This document shows positions 1 through 9,653 of a stretch of DNA of 64,000 nt, piece after piece (the stretch's first letter is position 1; each line of letters opens with the position of its first letter). Origin of the DNA: an uncultured Solirubrobacteraceae bacterium (lineage in GTDB: Bacteria; Actinomycetota; Thermoleophilia; Solirubrobacterales; Solirubrobacteraceae). Below the pieces are notes generated by a model. The model was given only the letters and a program-made list of their open reading frames with translations. It searched no databases and was not told the origin of the DNA. The stretch lies in contig CADCVQ010000160.1 in NCBI GenBank assembly GCA_902806175.1, positions 36,449 through 100,448 of the forward strand, given 5' to 3'. Position numbers and translations under genes: made by a program.

Positions 1-2
1 CG

Positions 3-1781
3 GTCGTCCGCTCCTGCGCCCCCGGCTCCAAGCGCTGGGTCGAGAACCCGATGGCCCGCACCGACGCGCACATCGACGGCGACCGCTGGGCGGGCCGGTT
101 CCAGGTCGACGTCCTGGGCCGCCACGCGTGGACGATCGAGGCGTGGACGGACGCCTTTGCGAGCTGGCGCGAGGAGCTGCGACGCAAGATCGACGCCGGC
201 CAGGAGAACCTGTCGGGTGAGCTGTCGGAGGGCGAGGTGCTGCTCGCGCAGGCCGCCGGGCGCGCCAAGGGCCCCGACCGCAAGCTCATCGAGCGCGCGC
301 TCGCGTCCCTGCGCGACGACGGCGCCAACCCGCAGATCGCGCTGGACCCCGAGCTCTTCGCGGCGATCGCGCGCGTTCCCGACCGCAGCCGCTCGACGAC
401 GATGGTCCCCACGCTGTACGTCGACGTCGACCCGGTCAAGGCCCGCTTCGGCACGTGGTATGAGCTCTTTCCGCGCTCCTGGGGCGGCTTTACCGGCGTC
501 AGCGAGCAGCTTCCCGAGCTCGCGCGGCTGGGCTTTGACGTGCTGTACCTGCCGCCGGTGCACCCGATCGGCATGACGAACCGCAAGGGCGCCAACAACA
601 GCCTCGAGGCCGGCGCCGGCGATCCCGGCTCGCCCTGGGCGATCGGCGACGCGACCGGCGGCCACGACGCCCCGCATCCCGAGCTCGGGACGATGGAGGA
701 CTTCGACACGATGGTGCGCGTCGCCCGCGAGGAGGGCATCGACATCGCGCTGGACTTCGCGATCCAGTGCTCCGCCGATCATCCCTGGCTGACCGAGCAC
801 CCGGAGTGGTTCAACCGCCGCCCCGACGGGACGCTGAAGTACGCCGAGAACCCGCCCAAGAAGTACCAGGACATCTACAACGTCAACTTTGACTGCGAGG
901 ACTGGCAGGGCCTGTGGAACGCGCTGCGCGACGTGCTGCGCTTCTGGGCCGGCCACGGCGTCAAGGTCTTTCGCGTCGACAACCCGCACACGAAGCCGCT
1001 GGCGTTCTGGGAGTGGGTCATCGGCGAGCTGCGCTCAGAGCACCCGGAGATCATCTTCCTGGCGGAGGCCTTCACCCGCGCGGCGATGATGCGCCAGCTC
1101 GCGAAGGTCGGCTTCAACCAGTCCTACACGTACTTCACGTGGAAGAGCTCCAAGTGGGAGCTGATGGACTACGTCACCGAGCTCGCCACGAGCGGCATGC
1201 AGGAGTACTACCGGCCCAACTTCTTCGTCAACACGCCCGACATCCTCACCGAGGAGCTGCAGCACGGCGGGCCGCCGAAGTTCGCCAGCCGGCTCGTGCT
1301 CGGCGCGACCCTGAGCCCGACCTACGGCGTCTACTCGGGCTTTGAGAACTTCGAGCGCGTGGCGGTGCGTCCGGGCAGCGAGGAGTACGAGAACTCCGAG
1401 AAGTACGAGATCAAGAAGCGCACGCTCAACGGGCCGCTGCTGTCGCTGATCGAGCGCATCAACACGATCCGCAACGAGAACGAGGCGCTGCAGCACCTCG
1501 ACAACATCCAGTTCCTCACGACGGAGAACGACGCGCTGATCGCCTACGCCAAGCGCACCGGCGACAACATCATCATCGTCGTGGTCACGCTGGACCCGGT
1601 CAGCGCGCAGGAGGGGATCGTCGTCATTCCCTACGGCCTCGGGCTGCCGCCCGTCTTCACCGTCACCGACCTGCTGTCGAACGAGAGCTTCGACGACTGG
1701 CGGATGGGACGAAACTTCGTGCGGCTGGACCCGTACCGCGTCGCGCATCTGCTGCGCGTGAGCACGAGCACGCCCTCGTGA
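3..1781 (+). CDS. glgE: Maltose-1-phosphate maltosyltransferase GlgE (N-terminus cut by window edge)
   Basis: GlgE (GH13 subfamily 3) transfers maltose from alpha-maltose-1-phosphate to the non-reducing end of alpha-1,4-glucan. The frame is open to the left edge, so the first ATG at 51 is internal and part of the N-terminal domain is missing. Visible family signatures are [10 protein letters not shown] near 460, [10 protein letters not shown], the nucleophile motif [11 protein letters not shown] (Asp codon 978-980) and the acid/base motif FLAEAFTRA (Glu codon 1065-1067). The roughly 590 visible residues fit a protein of about 650-700. The stop overlaps the treS start, and treS, pep2 and glgB follow, which is the classical GlgE-pathway order. 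The assignment is secure from motifs and context. Confidence 0.95.
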   Translation, partial: VVRSCAPGSKRWVENPMARTDAHIDGDRWAGRFQVDVLGRHAWTIEAWTDAFASWREELRRKIDAGQENLSGELSEGEVLLAQAAGRAKGPDRKLIERALASLRDDGANPQIALDPELFAAIARVPDRSRSTTMVPTLYVDVDPVKARFGTWYELFPRSWGGFTGVSEQLPELARLGFDVLYLPPVHPIGMTNRKGANNSLEAGAGDPGSPWAIGDATGGHDAPHPELGTMEDFDTMVRVAREEGIDIALDFAIQCSADHPWLTEHPEWFNRRPDGTLKYAENPPKKYQDIYNVNFDCEDWQGLWNALRDVLRFWAGHGVKVFRVDNPHTKPLAFWEWVIGELRSEHPEIIFLAEAFTRAAMMRQLAKVGFNQSYTYFTWKSSKWELMDYVTELATSGMQEYYRPNFFVNTPDILTEELQHGGPPKFASRLVLGATLSPTYGVYSGFENFERVAVRPGSEEYENSEKYEIKKRTLNGPLLSLIERINTIRNENEALQHLDNIQFLTTENDALIAYAKRTGDNIIIVVVTLDPVSAQEGIVVIPYGLGLPPVFTVTDLLSNESFDDWRMGRNFVRLDPYRVAHLLRVSTSTPS

Positions 1782-3448
1782 TGCAGCCGGCCGGGCAGTG
1801 GTTCGAATCAGATCCGCTCTGGTTCAAGACGGCGATCTTCTATGAGATCCACCTGCGCGGCTTCTTCGACGGCACGGGCGACGGACACGGCGACTTCCGC
1901 GGCCTGAGCGACAAGCTCGACTACCTGCAGTGGCTCGGCGTCGACGTCATCTGGCTGCTGCCGATGTACCCCTCGCCGCTGCGCGACGGCGGCTATGACA
2001 TCGCCGACTTCTACGGCGTGCATCCCGACTACGGGACGATGGACGACGTGCGGTCGTTCATCGAGGCCTCGCACGAGCGCGGCATCCGGGTGATCGCCGA
2101 TCTCGTCATGAACCACACGTCCAATGACTGCGAGTGGTTTCAGGAGGCGCGCTCGAGTCCCGACAACCCCAAGCGCGACTGGTATGTCTGGAGTGACGAC
2201 TCGACCCGCTACAGCGAGGCGCGGATCATCTTCGTCGACACGCAGACCTCCAACTGGACATGGGACGAGAAGGCCGGCGCCTACTACTGGCATCGCTTCT
2301 TTCACCACCAGCCCGACCTCAACTACGACAACCCCGAGGTCCGCGAGGCGATGCTCGACGTCCTGCGCTTCTGGCTGGACGCCGGCCTGGACGGGTTTCG
2401 CCTGGACGCCGTGCCCTACCTCTACGAGCGCGACGGCACGAACTGCGAGAACCTCGACGAGACGCACGCGTTCCTCAAGGTCGTGCGCAGGACCGTCGAC
2501 GACGAGTATCCCGACCGGGTCCTGCTCGCCGAGGCCAACCAGTGGCCGGCCGACGTCGTGCAGTACTTCGGCGACGGCGACGAGTGCCACATGGCCTTTC
2601 ACTTCCCGGTCATGCCGCGCATGTTCATGGCGCTGCGCCGCGAGGAGGCCACGCCGATCCTCGAGATCCTCTCCCAGACGCCGCACATCCCATCCAACTG
2701 CCAGTGGGGCCTGTTCCTGCGCAACCACGACGAGCTCACGCTCGAGATGGTCACCGACGAGGAACGCGACTACATGTACTCCGAGTACGCCAAGGACCCG
2801 CGGATGAAGCTCAACGTCGGCATCCGCAGGCGCCTCGCGCCGCTGATGGACGGCGGCCGCGACGAGATCGAGCTGCTGCACGCGATGCTCTTCAGCCTGC
2901 CGGGCTCGCCGGTCCTCTACTACGGCGACGAGATCGCGATGGGCGACAACGTCTACCTCGGCGACCGCGACGGGGTACGTACCCCCATGCAATGGACCGG
3001 CGACCGCAACGGCGGCTTCTCACGGGCGGACTTCGCGCAGCTCTACGCGCCGCCGCTGATGGATCCCGTCTACGGCTATCAGGCCGTCAACGTCGAGGCC
3101 CAGCTGCGCACGCCCTCGTCGCTGCTGCGCTGGCTGCGGCGCTTCATCGCGCTGCGCAAGGAGCACCCCGTGTTCGGCCTCGGAAGCTTCGAGGCGCTGA
3201 CGCCGGCCAACCCGAAGATCTTTGCCTGCGTCCGCACCTACGAGGACGATGTCGTGCTGTGCGTGCACAACGTCGCGCGCTCGGCGCAGGCGGTCGAGCT
3301 CGACCTGTCCTGGTACACGGGGCGCCGTCCGGTCGAGCTGTTCGGACGCTCGCGCTTTCCGAAAATCGGCGAGTTGCCGTATCTGCTGACCCTCGCTCCG
3401 CGCGGGTTCTTCTGGTTTGGGCTGGAGGAGGACGATGAGCCTGCCTGA
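1778..3448 (+). CDS. treS: Trehalose synthase (maltose alpha-D-glucosyltransferase) TreS
   Basis: A 556-residue GH13 enzyme that interconverts trehalose and maltose in the cytoplasm and supplies maltose to the Pep2 kinase. The start [15 protein letters not shown], then [17 protein letters not shown] and [12 protein letters not shown], are TreS hallmarks. Catalytic residues are Asp210 ([10 protein letters not shown]), Glu252 (LLAEANQWP) and Asp318 (FLRNHDELT). It also keeps the C-terminal beta-domain. GTG at 1778 overlaps the glgE stop; an ATG follows at 1781, so either could initiate. There is no fused maltokinase domain: the kinase is the separate next gene. Translation is probably coupled across the operon. 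Confidence 0.95.
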   Translation: MMQPAGQWFESDPLWFKTAIFYEIHLRGFFDGTGDGHGDFRGLSDKLDYLQWLGVDVIWLLPMYPSPLRDGGYDIADFYGVHPDYGTMDDVRSFIEASHERGIRVIADLVMNHTSNDCEWFQEARSSPDNPKRDWYVWSDDSTRYSEARIIFVDTQTSNWTWDEKAGAYYWHRFFHHQPDLNYDNPEVREAMLDVLRFWLDAGLDGFRLDAVPYLYERDGTNCENLDETHAFLKVVRRTVDDEYPDRVLLAEANQWPADVVQYFGDGDECHMAFHFPVMPRMFMALRREEATPILEILSQTPHIPSNCQWGLFLRNHDELTLEMVTDEERDYMYSEYAKDPRMKLNVGIRRRLAPLMDGGRDEIELLHAMLFSLPGSPVLYYGDEIAMGDNVYLGDRDGVRTPMQWTGDRNGGFSRADFAQLYAPPLMDPVYGYQAVNVEAQLRTPSSLLRWLRRFIALRKEHPVFGLGSFEALTPANPKIFACVRTYEDDVVLCVHNVARSAQAVELDLSWYTGRRPVELFGRSRFPKIGELPYLLTLAPRGFFWFGLEEDDEPA

Positions 3449-4703
3449 CCGCATCGACGGCCCGCTCGCGGCGTGGGTGATGAGACAGCGCTGGTTTGCC
3501 TCCAAGGCACGCGCGGTCGCCGCCGTCAACGTGCTCGAGCGCGTGCAGCTCAGCGAGGACCCGCCGCTGGCCCTCGAGCTCGTCGAGGCCCGCTTCCATT
3601 CCGGCACGCACGAGCTCTACCAGCTGCTTCCCGGCGAGGGCGAGGCGGGCGTGCGCATACTCGCGCGGCTGCTCGGCGACGAGGCACAGATCGCCGGCGT
3701 CAGCTTCCACGGCGGACTCGAGCCGACCGGCGACGTGCGCGCGATGGGAGCCGAGCAGTCCAACTCGTCGATCGTCTTCGGAGAGCAGCAGGTGCTCAAG
3801 CTCTTTCGCCGCGTCGAGCCGGGCGTCAACCCCGAGCTCGAGATGCTGCGCTTCCTGTCGGCGCGCGGCTTCGAAGCCGTCGCGAAGCTCACCGGCTGGT
3901 ACGACATCTCCGGCGAGCTCATGCAGGCGACGCTCGGGATCATGCAGGAGTTCGTCCCCGACGCCCACGACGGCTGGCAGCGCGCGCTCGACGACCCGAT
4001 CGGGGTGCTGGCGCGTCTGCCCGAGCTCGGCGCTGCGACCGGCCAGATGCACAGCGTGCTGGCGTCAGATCCGACGGACTCGGCATTCGCGCCCGAGGAG
4101 CCGAGCACCGAGGCGCTGTCGCTGCTGACGGCGACGATCGACGAGCAGATCGAGCAGGTCTTCCTCGACCTGCGGCCGGGGACGCCGGGCCTCGAGCCGA
4201 TCCTCGGGCGCGGCGAGGAGGTCCGCGACCGCCTGCAGCTCATGTCGCACGTGGGCGTCGGCGGACGGCTGATCCGCCATCACGGCGACTACCACCTCGG
4301 CCAGACCATGTTGGGCGACAAGGGCTGGACGATCCTCGACTTCGAGGGCGAGCCGGCGCGCTCGCTGCTGGACCGCCGCCGCAAGCGCTCGCCGCTGCGC
4401 GACGTCGCGGGGATGCTGCGCTCGTTTGCCTACGCCGCATCGGCGGCGGAGCTGCTGCGCGGCGCGCCGGCGCCCGCCGGGTGGGAGGAGCAGGCGCGCG
4501 AGGGGTTCCTGGAGGCCTACCTGGAGACGGTCGACCAGTCGCTGCTGCCCGCCGGGCGCCCTGCGACCGACAAGCTGCTTGCGATCTTCGAGCTCGAGAA
4601 GGCGGTCTACGAGCTGCGCTACGAGCTCAACAACAGGCCCGGTTGGGTGCCGATACCGGTGGCGGGCATCGCCCGGCTGCTGCAAGAGGAGGTCCCCACA
4701 TGA
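3435..4703 (+). CDS. pep2: Maltokinase Pep2/Mak
   Basis: A 422-residue ATP-dependent kinase that phosphorylates maltose to maltose-1-phosphate, the GlgE donor. The C-terminal half has the aminoglycoside-phosphotransferase-like catalytic loop [12 protein letters not shown] (Asp285) and the metal-binding ILDFEGEP (Asp302), followed by [14 protein letters not shown], characteristic of maltokinases. The N-terminal part carries the maltokinase cap sequence QRWFASKAR. Start ATG 3435 is preceded by a strong GGAGGAGG ribosome site lying inside the end of treS (14 bp overlap). It overlaps glgB by 4 bp. In many actinobacteria this kinase is fused to TreS; here the two are separate. Confidence 0.93.
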   Translation: MSLPDRIDGPLAAWVMRQRWFASKARAVAAVNVLERVQLSEDPPLALELVEARFHSGTHELYQLLPGEGEAGVRILARLLGDEAQIAGVSFHGGLEPTGDVRAMGAEQSNSSIVFGEQQVLKLFRRVEPGVNPELEMLRFLSARGFEAVAKLTGWYDISGELMQATLGIMQEFVPDAHDGWQRALDDPIGVLARLPELGAATGQMHSVLASDPTDSAFAPEEPSTEALSLLTATIDEQIEQVFLDLRPGTPGLEPILGRGEEVRDRLQLMSHVGVGGRLIRHHGDYHLGQTMLGDKGWTILDFEGEPARSLLDRRRKRSPLRDVAGMLRSFAYAASAAELLRGAPAPAGWEEQAREGFLEAYLETVDQSLLPAGRPATDKLLAIFELEKAVYELRYELNNRPGWVPIPVAGIARLLQEEVPT

Positions 4704-6943
4704 GCGCTTCGCCCGTGAGCACCGCCGACCGCGATCGGCTCGTCGCCCGCGATCACCACGATCCGCACGCGATCCTCGGCGCGCACGAGTCCGATGGCAG
4801 CGTGATCATCCGTGCGCTGCATCCGTCCGCCGCGGCGGTCGTCGTGCAGCCCGAGGGCATCGAGCTGCAGCGCGTGCATCCCGGGGGCCTGTTCGAGGGT
4901 GAGATCCCAAGCGCGTCGATCGGGGCGGGCGGCGCGTCGTTCTCCTACGAGCTCGAGGTCCGCTACCCCGACGGCGCCACCTGGACGACGCAGGACCCCT
5001 ACCGCTTCGCGCCGACCCTCTCCGACCTCGACGAGCACCTGTTTCGCGAGGGCCGACACGAGCAGCTGTGGTCGAAGATGGGCGCGCACGTGCGCGAGAT
5101 CGACGGCGTCCGGGGCTCGTCGTTCGCCGTGTGGGCGCCGGCGGCGCGCTCGGTCTCCGTCGTCGGCGACTTCAACTTCTGGGACGGGCGCCTGCACATG
5201 ATGCGCACGCTCGGCGGCTCGGGGATCTGGGAGCTGTTCGTGCCGGTCGTCGGCGACGGCGCGCGTTACAAGTTCGAGATCCGCACGCAGTCCGGCGAGC
5301 TGCTGCTGAAGGCCGATCCCTTCGCGTTCGCGACCGAGCTGCCGCCGCAGACGTCCTCGATCGTGCACGAGTCCACATACGAGTGGAAGGACGCCGAGTA
5401 CCTCGCGGCGCGCGCGTCGGGGACGCCGCACGAGCGCCCGATGTCGGTCTACGAGGTGCACCTCGGCTCGTGGCGCCGAAACCCGCTGGAGGACAACCGC
5501 TCGCTGACGTACGTCGAGCTGGCCGGCGAGCTGGCGGCGTACGTGTCCGATCTCGGCTTCACGCACGTCGAGCTGCTGCCGGTCATGGCGCACCCGTTCA
5601 GCGGCTCCTGGGGCTACCAGGTGACGTCCTACTACGCGCCCACGCCGACCTTCGGCGGGCCCGACGACTTCCGCGCCTTCGTCGACCGCTTGCACGAGAG
5701 CGGGATCGGCGTGCTGCTGGACTGGGTCCCGGCGCACTTCCCGCGCGACGACTGGGCGCTCGCGCGCTTCGACGGCACCGCGCTGTACGAGCACGAGGAT
5801 CCGCGTCGCGGCGCGCACCCCGACTGGGGCACGCTCGTCTTCAACTACGGCCGCAACGAGGTGCGCAACTTCCTCGTCGCCAACGCGCTGTTCTGGGCAC
5901 GCGAGTTCCACGCCGACGGCATCCGCGTCGACGCGGTCGCGTCGATGCTGTACCTGGACTACTCGCGCAAGGAGGGCGAGTGGGTTCCCAACCAGTTCGG
6001 CGGGCGCGAGGATCTCGAGGCGGTCGCCTTTCTCAAGGAGCTCAACGAGGTCCTGCACCGCGACGAGCCCGGCGTCGTCAGCGCCGCCGAGGAGTCGACG
6101 GCGTGGCCGGGCGTCTCGCGGCCGACGTACCTCGGCGGGCTGGGCTTCGGCTTCAAGTGGAACATGGGCTGGATGCACGACACGCTGGCCTACTTCCAGC
6201 AGGACCCGATCCACCGCCGCTACCACCACCACGAGCTGACGTTCTCGATGGTCTACGCGTTCACGGAGAACTTCATCCTGCCGCTGTCGCACGACGAGGT
6301 CGTCCACGGCAAGGGCTCGCTGATCGACAAGATGCCCGGCGACCCCTGGCAGAAGCTCGCCAACCTGCGCTGCCTGTACGCCTACATGTGGGCGCATCCC
6401 GGCAAGAAGCTGCTCTTCATGGGACAGGAGTTCGCCCAGGCGCAGGAGTGGAGCCACGAACGGTCGTTGGACTGGCACCTGCTCGAGCAGGGCGAGAACT
6501 CCGGCATCCAGGCGCTCGTGCGCGACCTCAACCGCGTCTACCGCGCCACGCCGGCGCTGTTCGAGGTCGACTTCGACGGCAGCGGCTTCTACTGGATCGA
6601 GCCCAACGACGCCGACGCCAACGTCGTCGCCTTCGCGCGCGCCGGGCAGGATGCTGCCGGCGAGGTGCTCGTCTGCGTCGCGAACCTCTCGCCGGTGCCG
6701 CGACCGGGCTACCGGCTCGGGCTGCCGCGCGCGGGCCGCTGGGTCGAGGCGCTGAACACCGACTCGGCCTTCTACGGCGGCACGGACAGCGGCAACCTCG
6801 GCGGCGTGGACTCCGAGTCGCTGCCGTGGCACGGCCAGCCCTGCTCGGCCGACGTGTCGCTGCCGCCGATGGGCGTGGTCTGGCTCGTGCCGGAGCAGCG
6901 CCCGGCGCCGGCCCGCGCCGGCGCCGGCACCCCGCGCTCCTAA
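4700..6943 (+). CDS. glgB: 1,4-alpha-glucan branching enzyme GlgB
   Basis: A 747-residue GH13 subfamily 9 enzyme that introduces alpha-1,6 branches into the linear glucan made by GlgE. The N-terminal N1 region begins HDPHAILGAH, the CBM48 domain follows (FAVWAPAARSVSVVGDFN), then the catalytic barrel from about residue 250. Catalytic residues are Asp411 (GIRVDAVASMLY), Glu464 (AAEESTAW) and Asp532 (LPLSHDEVVHG). GFGFKWNMGWMHD and FMGQEFAQ are GlgB-specific. ATG 4700 has AAGAGGAGG upstream and overlaps the pep2 stop by 4 bp. It is the last gene of the operon; the convergent phosphatase gene ends 4 bp beyond its stop, leaving no room for a separate terminator. Confidence 0.96.
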   Translation: MSASPVSTADRDRLVARDHHDPHAILGAHESDGSVIIRALHPSAAAVVVQPEGIELQRVHPGGLFEGEIPSASIGAGGASFSYELEVRYPDGATWTTQDPYRFAPTLSDLDEHLFREGRHEQLWSKMGAHVREIDGVRGSSFAVWAPAARSVSVVGDFNFWDGRLHMMRTLGGSGIWELFVPVVGDGARYKFEIRTQSGELLLKADPFAFATELPPQTSSIVHESTYEWKDAEYLAARASGTPHERPMSVYEVHLGSWRRNPLEDNRSLTYVELAGELAAYVSDLGFTHVELLPVMAHPFSGSWGYQVTSYYAPTPTFGGPDDFRAFVDRLHESGIGVLLDWVPAHFPRDDWALARFDGTALYEHEDPRRGAHPDWGTLVFNYGRNEVRNFLVANALFWAREFHADGIRVDAVASMLYLDYSRKEGEWVPNQFGGREDLEAVAFLKELNEVLHRDEPGVVSAAEESTAWPGVSRPTYLGGLGFGFKWNMGWMHDTLAYFQQDPIHRRYHHHELTFSMVYAFTENFILPLSHDEVVHGKGSLIDKMPGDPWQKLANLRCLYAYMWAHPGKKLLFMGQEFAQAQEWSHERSLDWHLLEQGENSGIQALVRDLNRVYRATPALFEVDFDGSGFYWIEPNDADANVVAFARAGQDAAGEVLVCVANLSPVPRPGYRLGLPRAGRWVEALNTDSAFYGGTDSGNLGGVDSESLPWHGQPCSADVSLPPMGVVWLVPEQRPAPARAGAGTPRS

Positions 6944-6947
6944 GAGC

Positions 6948-8399
6948 TCATTCGATCGCCAGGACGGCGACGGTGCCGTCGTCCTCCAGCGGCTCGCGCC
7001 AGCAGTCGGTCACCGCCTGCAGCACCGCCATCGCGGTCGCGGCCGCGGTCGGGTGCTCGAGGCCCGCGATCGCCTTCGCGATGCCGTCGGAGCCAAAGCG
7101 CCCGCCGCCCTCCATGCGCCGCCCGGTGATGCCGTCGGTGACGAGGATGATGCGCTCGTCGGAGTGCAGCACGCGCTGCGTGGCCGTGAACTGCAACTCC
7201 CGCTCGCCACCGCCGCCGAGCGGCGGGTGATGCGGGCTCTGCAGCTCGATGAGGTTGCCGTCGATGTCGGCGAGGTAGGGCGGCGCATGGCCGCAGTTGA
7301 CCCACGTCAGCGTCTGCGTCGCCGCCCGCCAGCGCGCGGCGAGCACGCTGACGTGGAACTCCGGGTTGCCGAGCTGGCAGACCGTCTCGTGCATCGTCGC
7401 CAGCGCCTGCTCGAGCGTGTGGCCGCTGCGGCGGGCCGCGCGCAGGGCGCCCAGCGCGGACGCGCCGAGGCCCGCGGCGGTCGGGCCGGTGCCGACGGTG
7501 TCGGCGATCGCGATCCACGCGCCGTCGCGGTTGTCGACGAAGTCAAACCAGTCGCCGCCGACGTCGTAGCTGGGCAGCAGCCCGCCGGCGAGCTGCGCGC
7601 CCTGGATGCGCACGACCCGCGGCGGAAAGAGGTTCTGCTGGATCTCCGCGGCCGGCGTGGTCGGCTTGCGGCGCCGCGCGGCCTCGATGTGATCGGTGTA
7701 GTCGTTGGCGAGCTCGAGCGCGGCGGCGCCCTGCTTGGCGATGTCGTCCAGCGGCGCCATCGGCGTGCCCATGCACAGCAGCAGACCGGTGACGCGGCCG
7801 CGCAGCCAGAGCGGCTCGCAGTAGCAGCCGGGAAGGCGCTGGCGCAACCGATCGACGTACGCGGGCATGCCCTCGGGAACGATCTCGGGGCCGAGCGCGG
7901 GCGGCTCGGGCAGCGCGTCGGGAAACTCCTCCGAGCCGGCGAGACGCAACAGCTGCGAGCCGTCGATGTCGACGATGTACAGCGCGACCGCGACGCCGCC
8001 CGCGCGGCGCGCCTCGGCGACGAGCTGGTCGGGGACGAGGTGCGGGGGCACCTCGTCGAGGATGTGCGTCACCTCGAGCGCGAGCGGGCGGTCGCGGCCC
8101 AGCTGGCCCGGCGCGCGGAACGGCAGCGTCGCCACGCGCCCGGTCGGAACCGACTGCCCAACGTCATCGTGCGCCTCGAGCGCACGCTGCAGAACCTCGC
8201 GCGTCGCGAAGTGGCGGTAGAGGGTCGACCGCCCGACCCCCGCGGCGGCGGCGATCTCGCCCATGCTGACGCGCCGGTCGCCGCGCAGCGCCTGGGCCGC
8301 GGCGAGGATGCGCTCGCGGCTGGCGACCGCGTCAGCGCGCAGCGCGCCGGCCGCCTCTGGCGGCGCGCTCTCCTCGCGGTCTGGGGCGGGCTGATTCAT
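6948..8399 (-). CDS. TetR-type HTH fused to SpoIIE-family PP2C phosphatase
   Basis: This 483-residue protein joins two modules rarely seen together. Residues about 28-75 form a TetR N-terminal HTH (RERILAAAQ, IAAAAGVGRSTLYRHF). A middle region (about 95-260) looks GAF-like but is weakly conserved. The C-terminus is a SpoIIE-type PP2C phosphatase with metal-site motifs GGDWFDFV (Asp283), CGHAPP, LVTDGITG (Asp422) and a terminal EDDGT (Asp473/Asp474). SpoIIE-like phosphatases usually dephosphorylate anti-anti-sigma factors; here DNA binding and phosphatase activity may be coupled. ATG 8399 was chosen because further upstream codons are low-complexity. It is divergent from the MerR regulator at 8606. 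Substrate and target are unknown. Confidence 0.82.
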   Translation of the reverse strand: MNQPAPDREESAPPEAAGALRADAVASRERILAAAQALRGDRRVSMGEIAAAAGVGRSTLYRHFATREVLQRALEAHDDVGQSVPTGRVATLPFRAPGQLGRDRPLALEVTHILDEVPPHLVPDQLVAEARRAGGVAVALYIVDIDGSQLLRLAGSEEFPDALPEPPALGPEIVPEGMPAYVDRLRQRLPGCYCEPLWLRGRVTGLLLCMGTPMAPLDDIAKQGAAALELANDYTDHIEAARRRKPTTPAAEIQQNLFPPRVVRIQGAQLAGGLLPSYDVGGDWFDFVDNRDGAWIAIADTVGTGPTAAGLGASALGALRAARRSGHTLEQALATMHETVCQLGNPEFHVSVLAARWRAATQTLTWVNCGHAPPYLADIDGNLIELQSPHHPPLGGGGERELQFTATQRVLHSDERIILVTDGITGRRMEGGGRFGSDGIAKAIAGLEHPTAAATAMAVLQAVTDCWREPLEDDGTVAVLAIE

Positions 8400-8446
8400 C
8401 GCGCCGTCACCGTAGCGGCCGCGTTTGCAGGCATAGTCCGCCTCGT

Positions 8447-8623
8447 ATGTGTCCCGCCTTGTCCCATAGAAGCATCCGGGGCGTTTTCCCCGCCAGCCGC
8501 TGGATGCACGCGACAACGCTGGTCCATCGGTCCAGATCCGAGCGTTTACGCGCCAACAGCGGGAACCTCGCGGAGGCGGAACCCTGCGCGGGGTACGGTG
8601 GCGATGTGTCTCAGTTGTCCCAT
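8447..8623. promoter_or_regulatory. Pair of imperfect direct repeats between divergent regulators
   Basis: Two related elements lie 157 bp apart in the divergent intergenic region: 8447-8467 (ATGTGTCCCGCCTTGTCCCAT) minus a few differences resembles 8604-8623 (ATGTGTCTCAGTTGTCCCAT). Both share ATGTGTC and TTGTCCCAT. The second spans the proposed GTG start of the MerR gene. They may be operator sites for one of the two flanking regulators. Function is inferred only from position and repetition. Confidence 0.35.
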
Positions 8624-9514
8624 GGCGTGTTCCACATAGGAGAGCTGAGTCGTCGCACAGGTGTGAGCGTCGACGTCATCCGCGTGTGGGAGCGCCGCTA
8701 CGGTCTGCTGGCGCCGATGCGCTCGGAGGGCAACTTCCGGCTCTATTCGCCGCACGACGTCGCACGGCTGCGACTCATGCGCCACTACACCCGCCAGAAC
8801 ATCACCCCGTCGCGTGCGGCCGCCCTCGTCGGCCAGGCGAAGGCGCCGCTGGGAAGCAATCCCGGCATTCCGGTGGGCGACGTGCGCAAGGCGGTCGCGG
8901 TCCTCGACGGCGCGCTCAAGCGATTCGAGGACGGGGCCGCGGAACGGCTGCTGCAGCGGCTGGTGAGCGTGTTCACGCCGGGCGTCGTCCTGCGCGACGT
9001 CCTGCTGCCCTACCTGTACGAGCTCGGCGAGCGCGCACATCGCGACGAGGCCGCGGCTGCGCAGCAGCACTTCGGAATCTGCTCGCTCGAGAGCTGGATG
9101 CTCGGGATGGCGCGCAGCAGCCACGTCCGTGCCGACCGGCCGGCGGCGGTTCTGGCCTGCGTGCCCGGCGAGCACCACGCGGCCGGCCTGGCGGCGTTCG
9201 GGCTCGCGCTCGCCGACTTCGACTGGAACATCGTCTACCTCGGCCGCGACACGCCGCTGGACGTCGTGCAGAACGTCGCCGACGCCGTCGACGCCGATGC
9301 CGTCGTACTGGCTGCGACCCTGGCCGACAACCTGGCCGGCGCGGCCGACGCGATCGACGCGCTTGCGCGGCGCCATCCGGTCGTGCTCGGCGGCCGCGCG
9401 ACGGAGCACGCGGCGCCCGTCGCGGCGTGCGTGCTGGCGCCCGAGGTGCTGCTCGCCGCGCGGCTTGTCGCAGACGGCGCTGCGCAGCGCGGCGCGCAGC
9501 TCGCGATCCACTGA
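8606..9514 (+). CDS. MerR-family regulator with cobalamin-binding domain (CarH/LitR-like)
   Basis: A 302-residue transcription regulator. The N-terminal winged HTH is MerR type (FHIGELSRRTGVSVDVIRVW, then RLYSPHDVARLRLM). A helical-bundle domain follows and a Rossmann B12-binding domain from about 175, whose base-off motif is E189-H-H191-AAG, matching ExHxxG. In light-sensing CarH proteins the bundle has W-x9-EH; here the aligned positions read Ala144-x9-Gln154-His155, so Trp and Glu are lost. That suggests B12 sensing without the usual photochemistry. GTG 8606 was chosen; GTG 8627 (starting VFHIGEL) is equally plausible. The TetR-phosphatase is divergent upstream. Confidence 0.82.
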   Translation: MSQLSHGVFHIGELSRRTGVSVDVIRVWERRYGLLAPMRSEGNFRLYSPHDVARLRLMRHYTRQNITPSRAAALVGQAKAPLGSNPGIPVGDVRKAVAVLDGALKRFEDGAAERLLQRLVSVFTPGVVLRDVLLPYLYELGERAHRDEAAAAQQHFGICSLESWMLGMARSSHVRADRPAAVLACVPGEHHAAGLAAFGLALADFDWNIVYLGRDTPLDVVQNVADAVDADAVVLAATLADNLAGAADAIDALARRHPVVLGGRATEHAAPVAACVLAPEVLLAARLVADGAAQRGAQLAIH

Positions 9515-9653
9515 GGGCGGGTCTCCAGCGTCGGTGCTGGTGTGATCGCCGGAGTCTGGGTGGGTGACGCGTTCTCCAGAACTCGGGGAGGCGGCGTGGG
9601 CCGGCTTCCCGCGGTGACGCAGCAGAAGTGCGCCCGTCTGGGTCCCGAGGCTG

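Noticed and set aside
157..576. Long overlapping frames on both strands inside the glgE/treS/glgB genes
   Set aside because: Low-complexity Arg/Ala/Ser translations, products of GC-rich shadow frames, not genes.
9515..9653. A gene between the MerR gene and the nucleotidyltransferase remnant
   Set aside because: Only short random frames; nothing recognisable.
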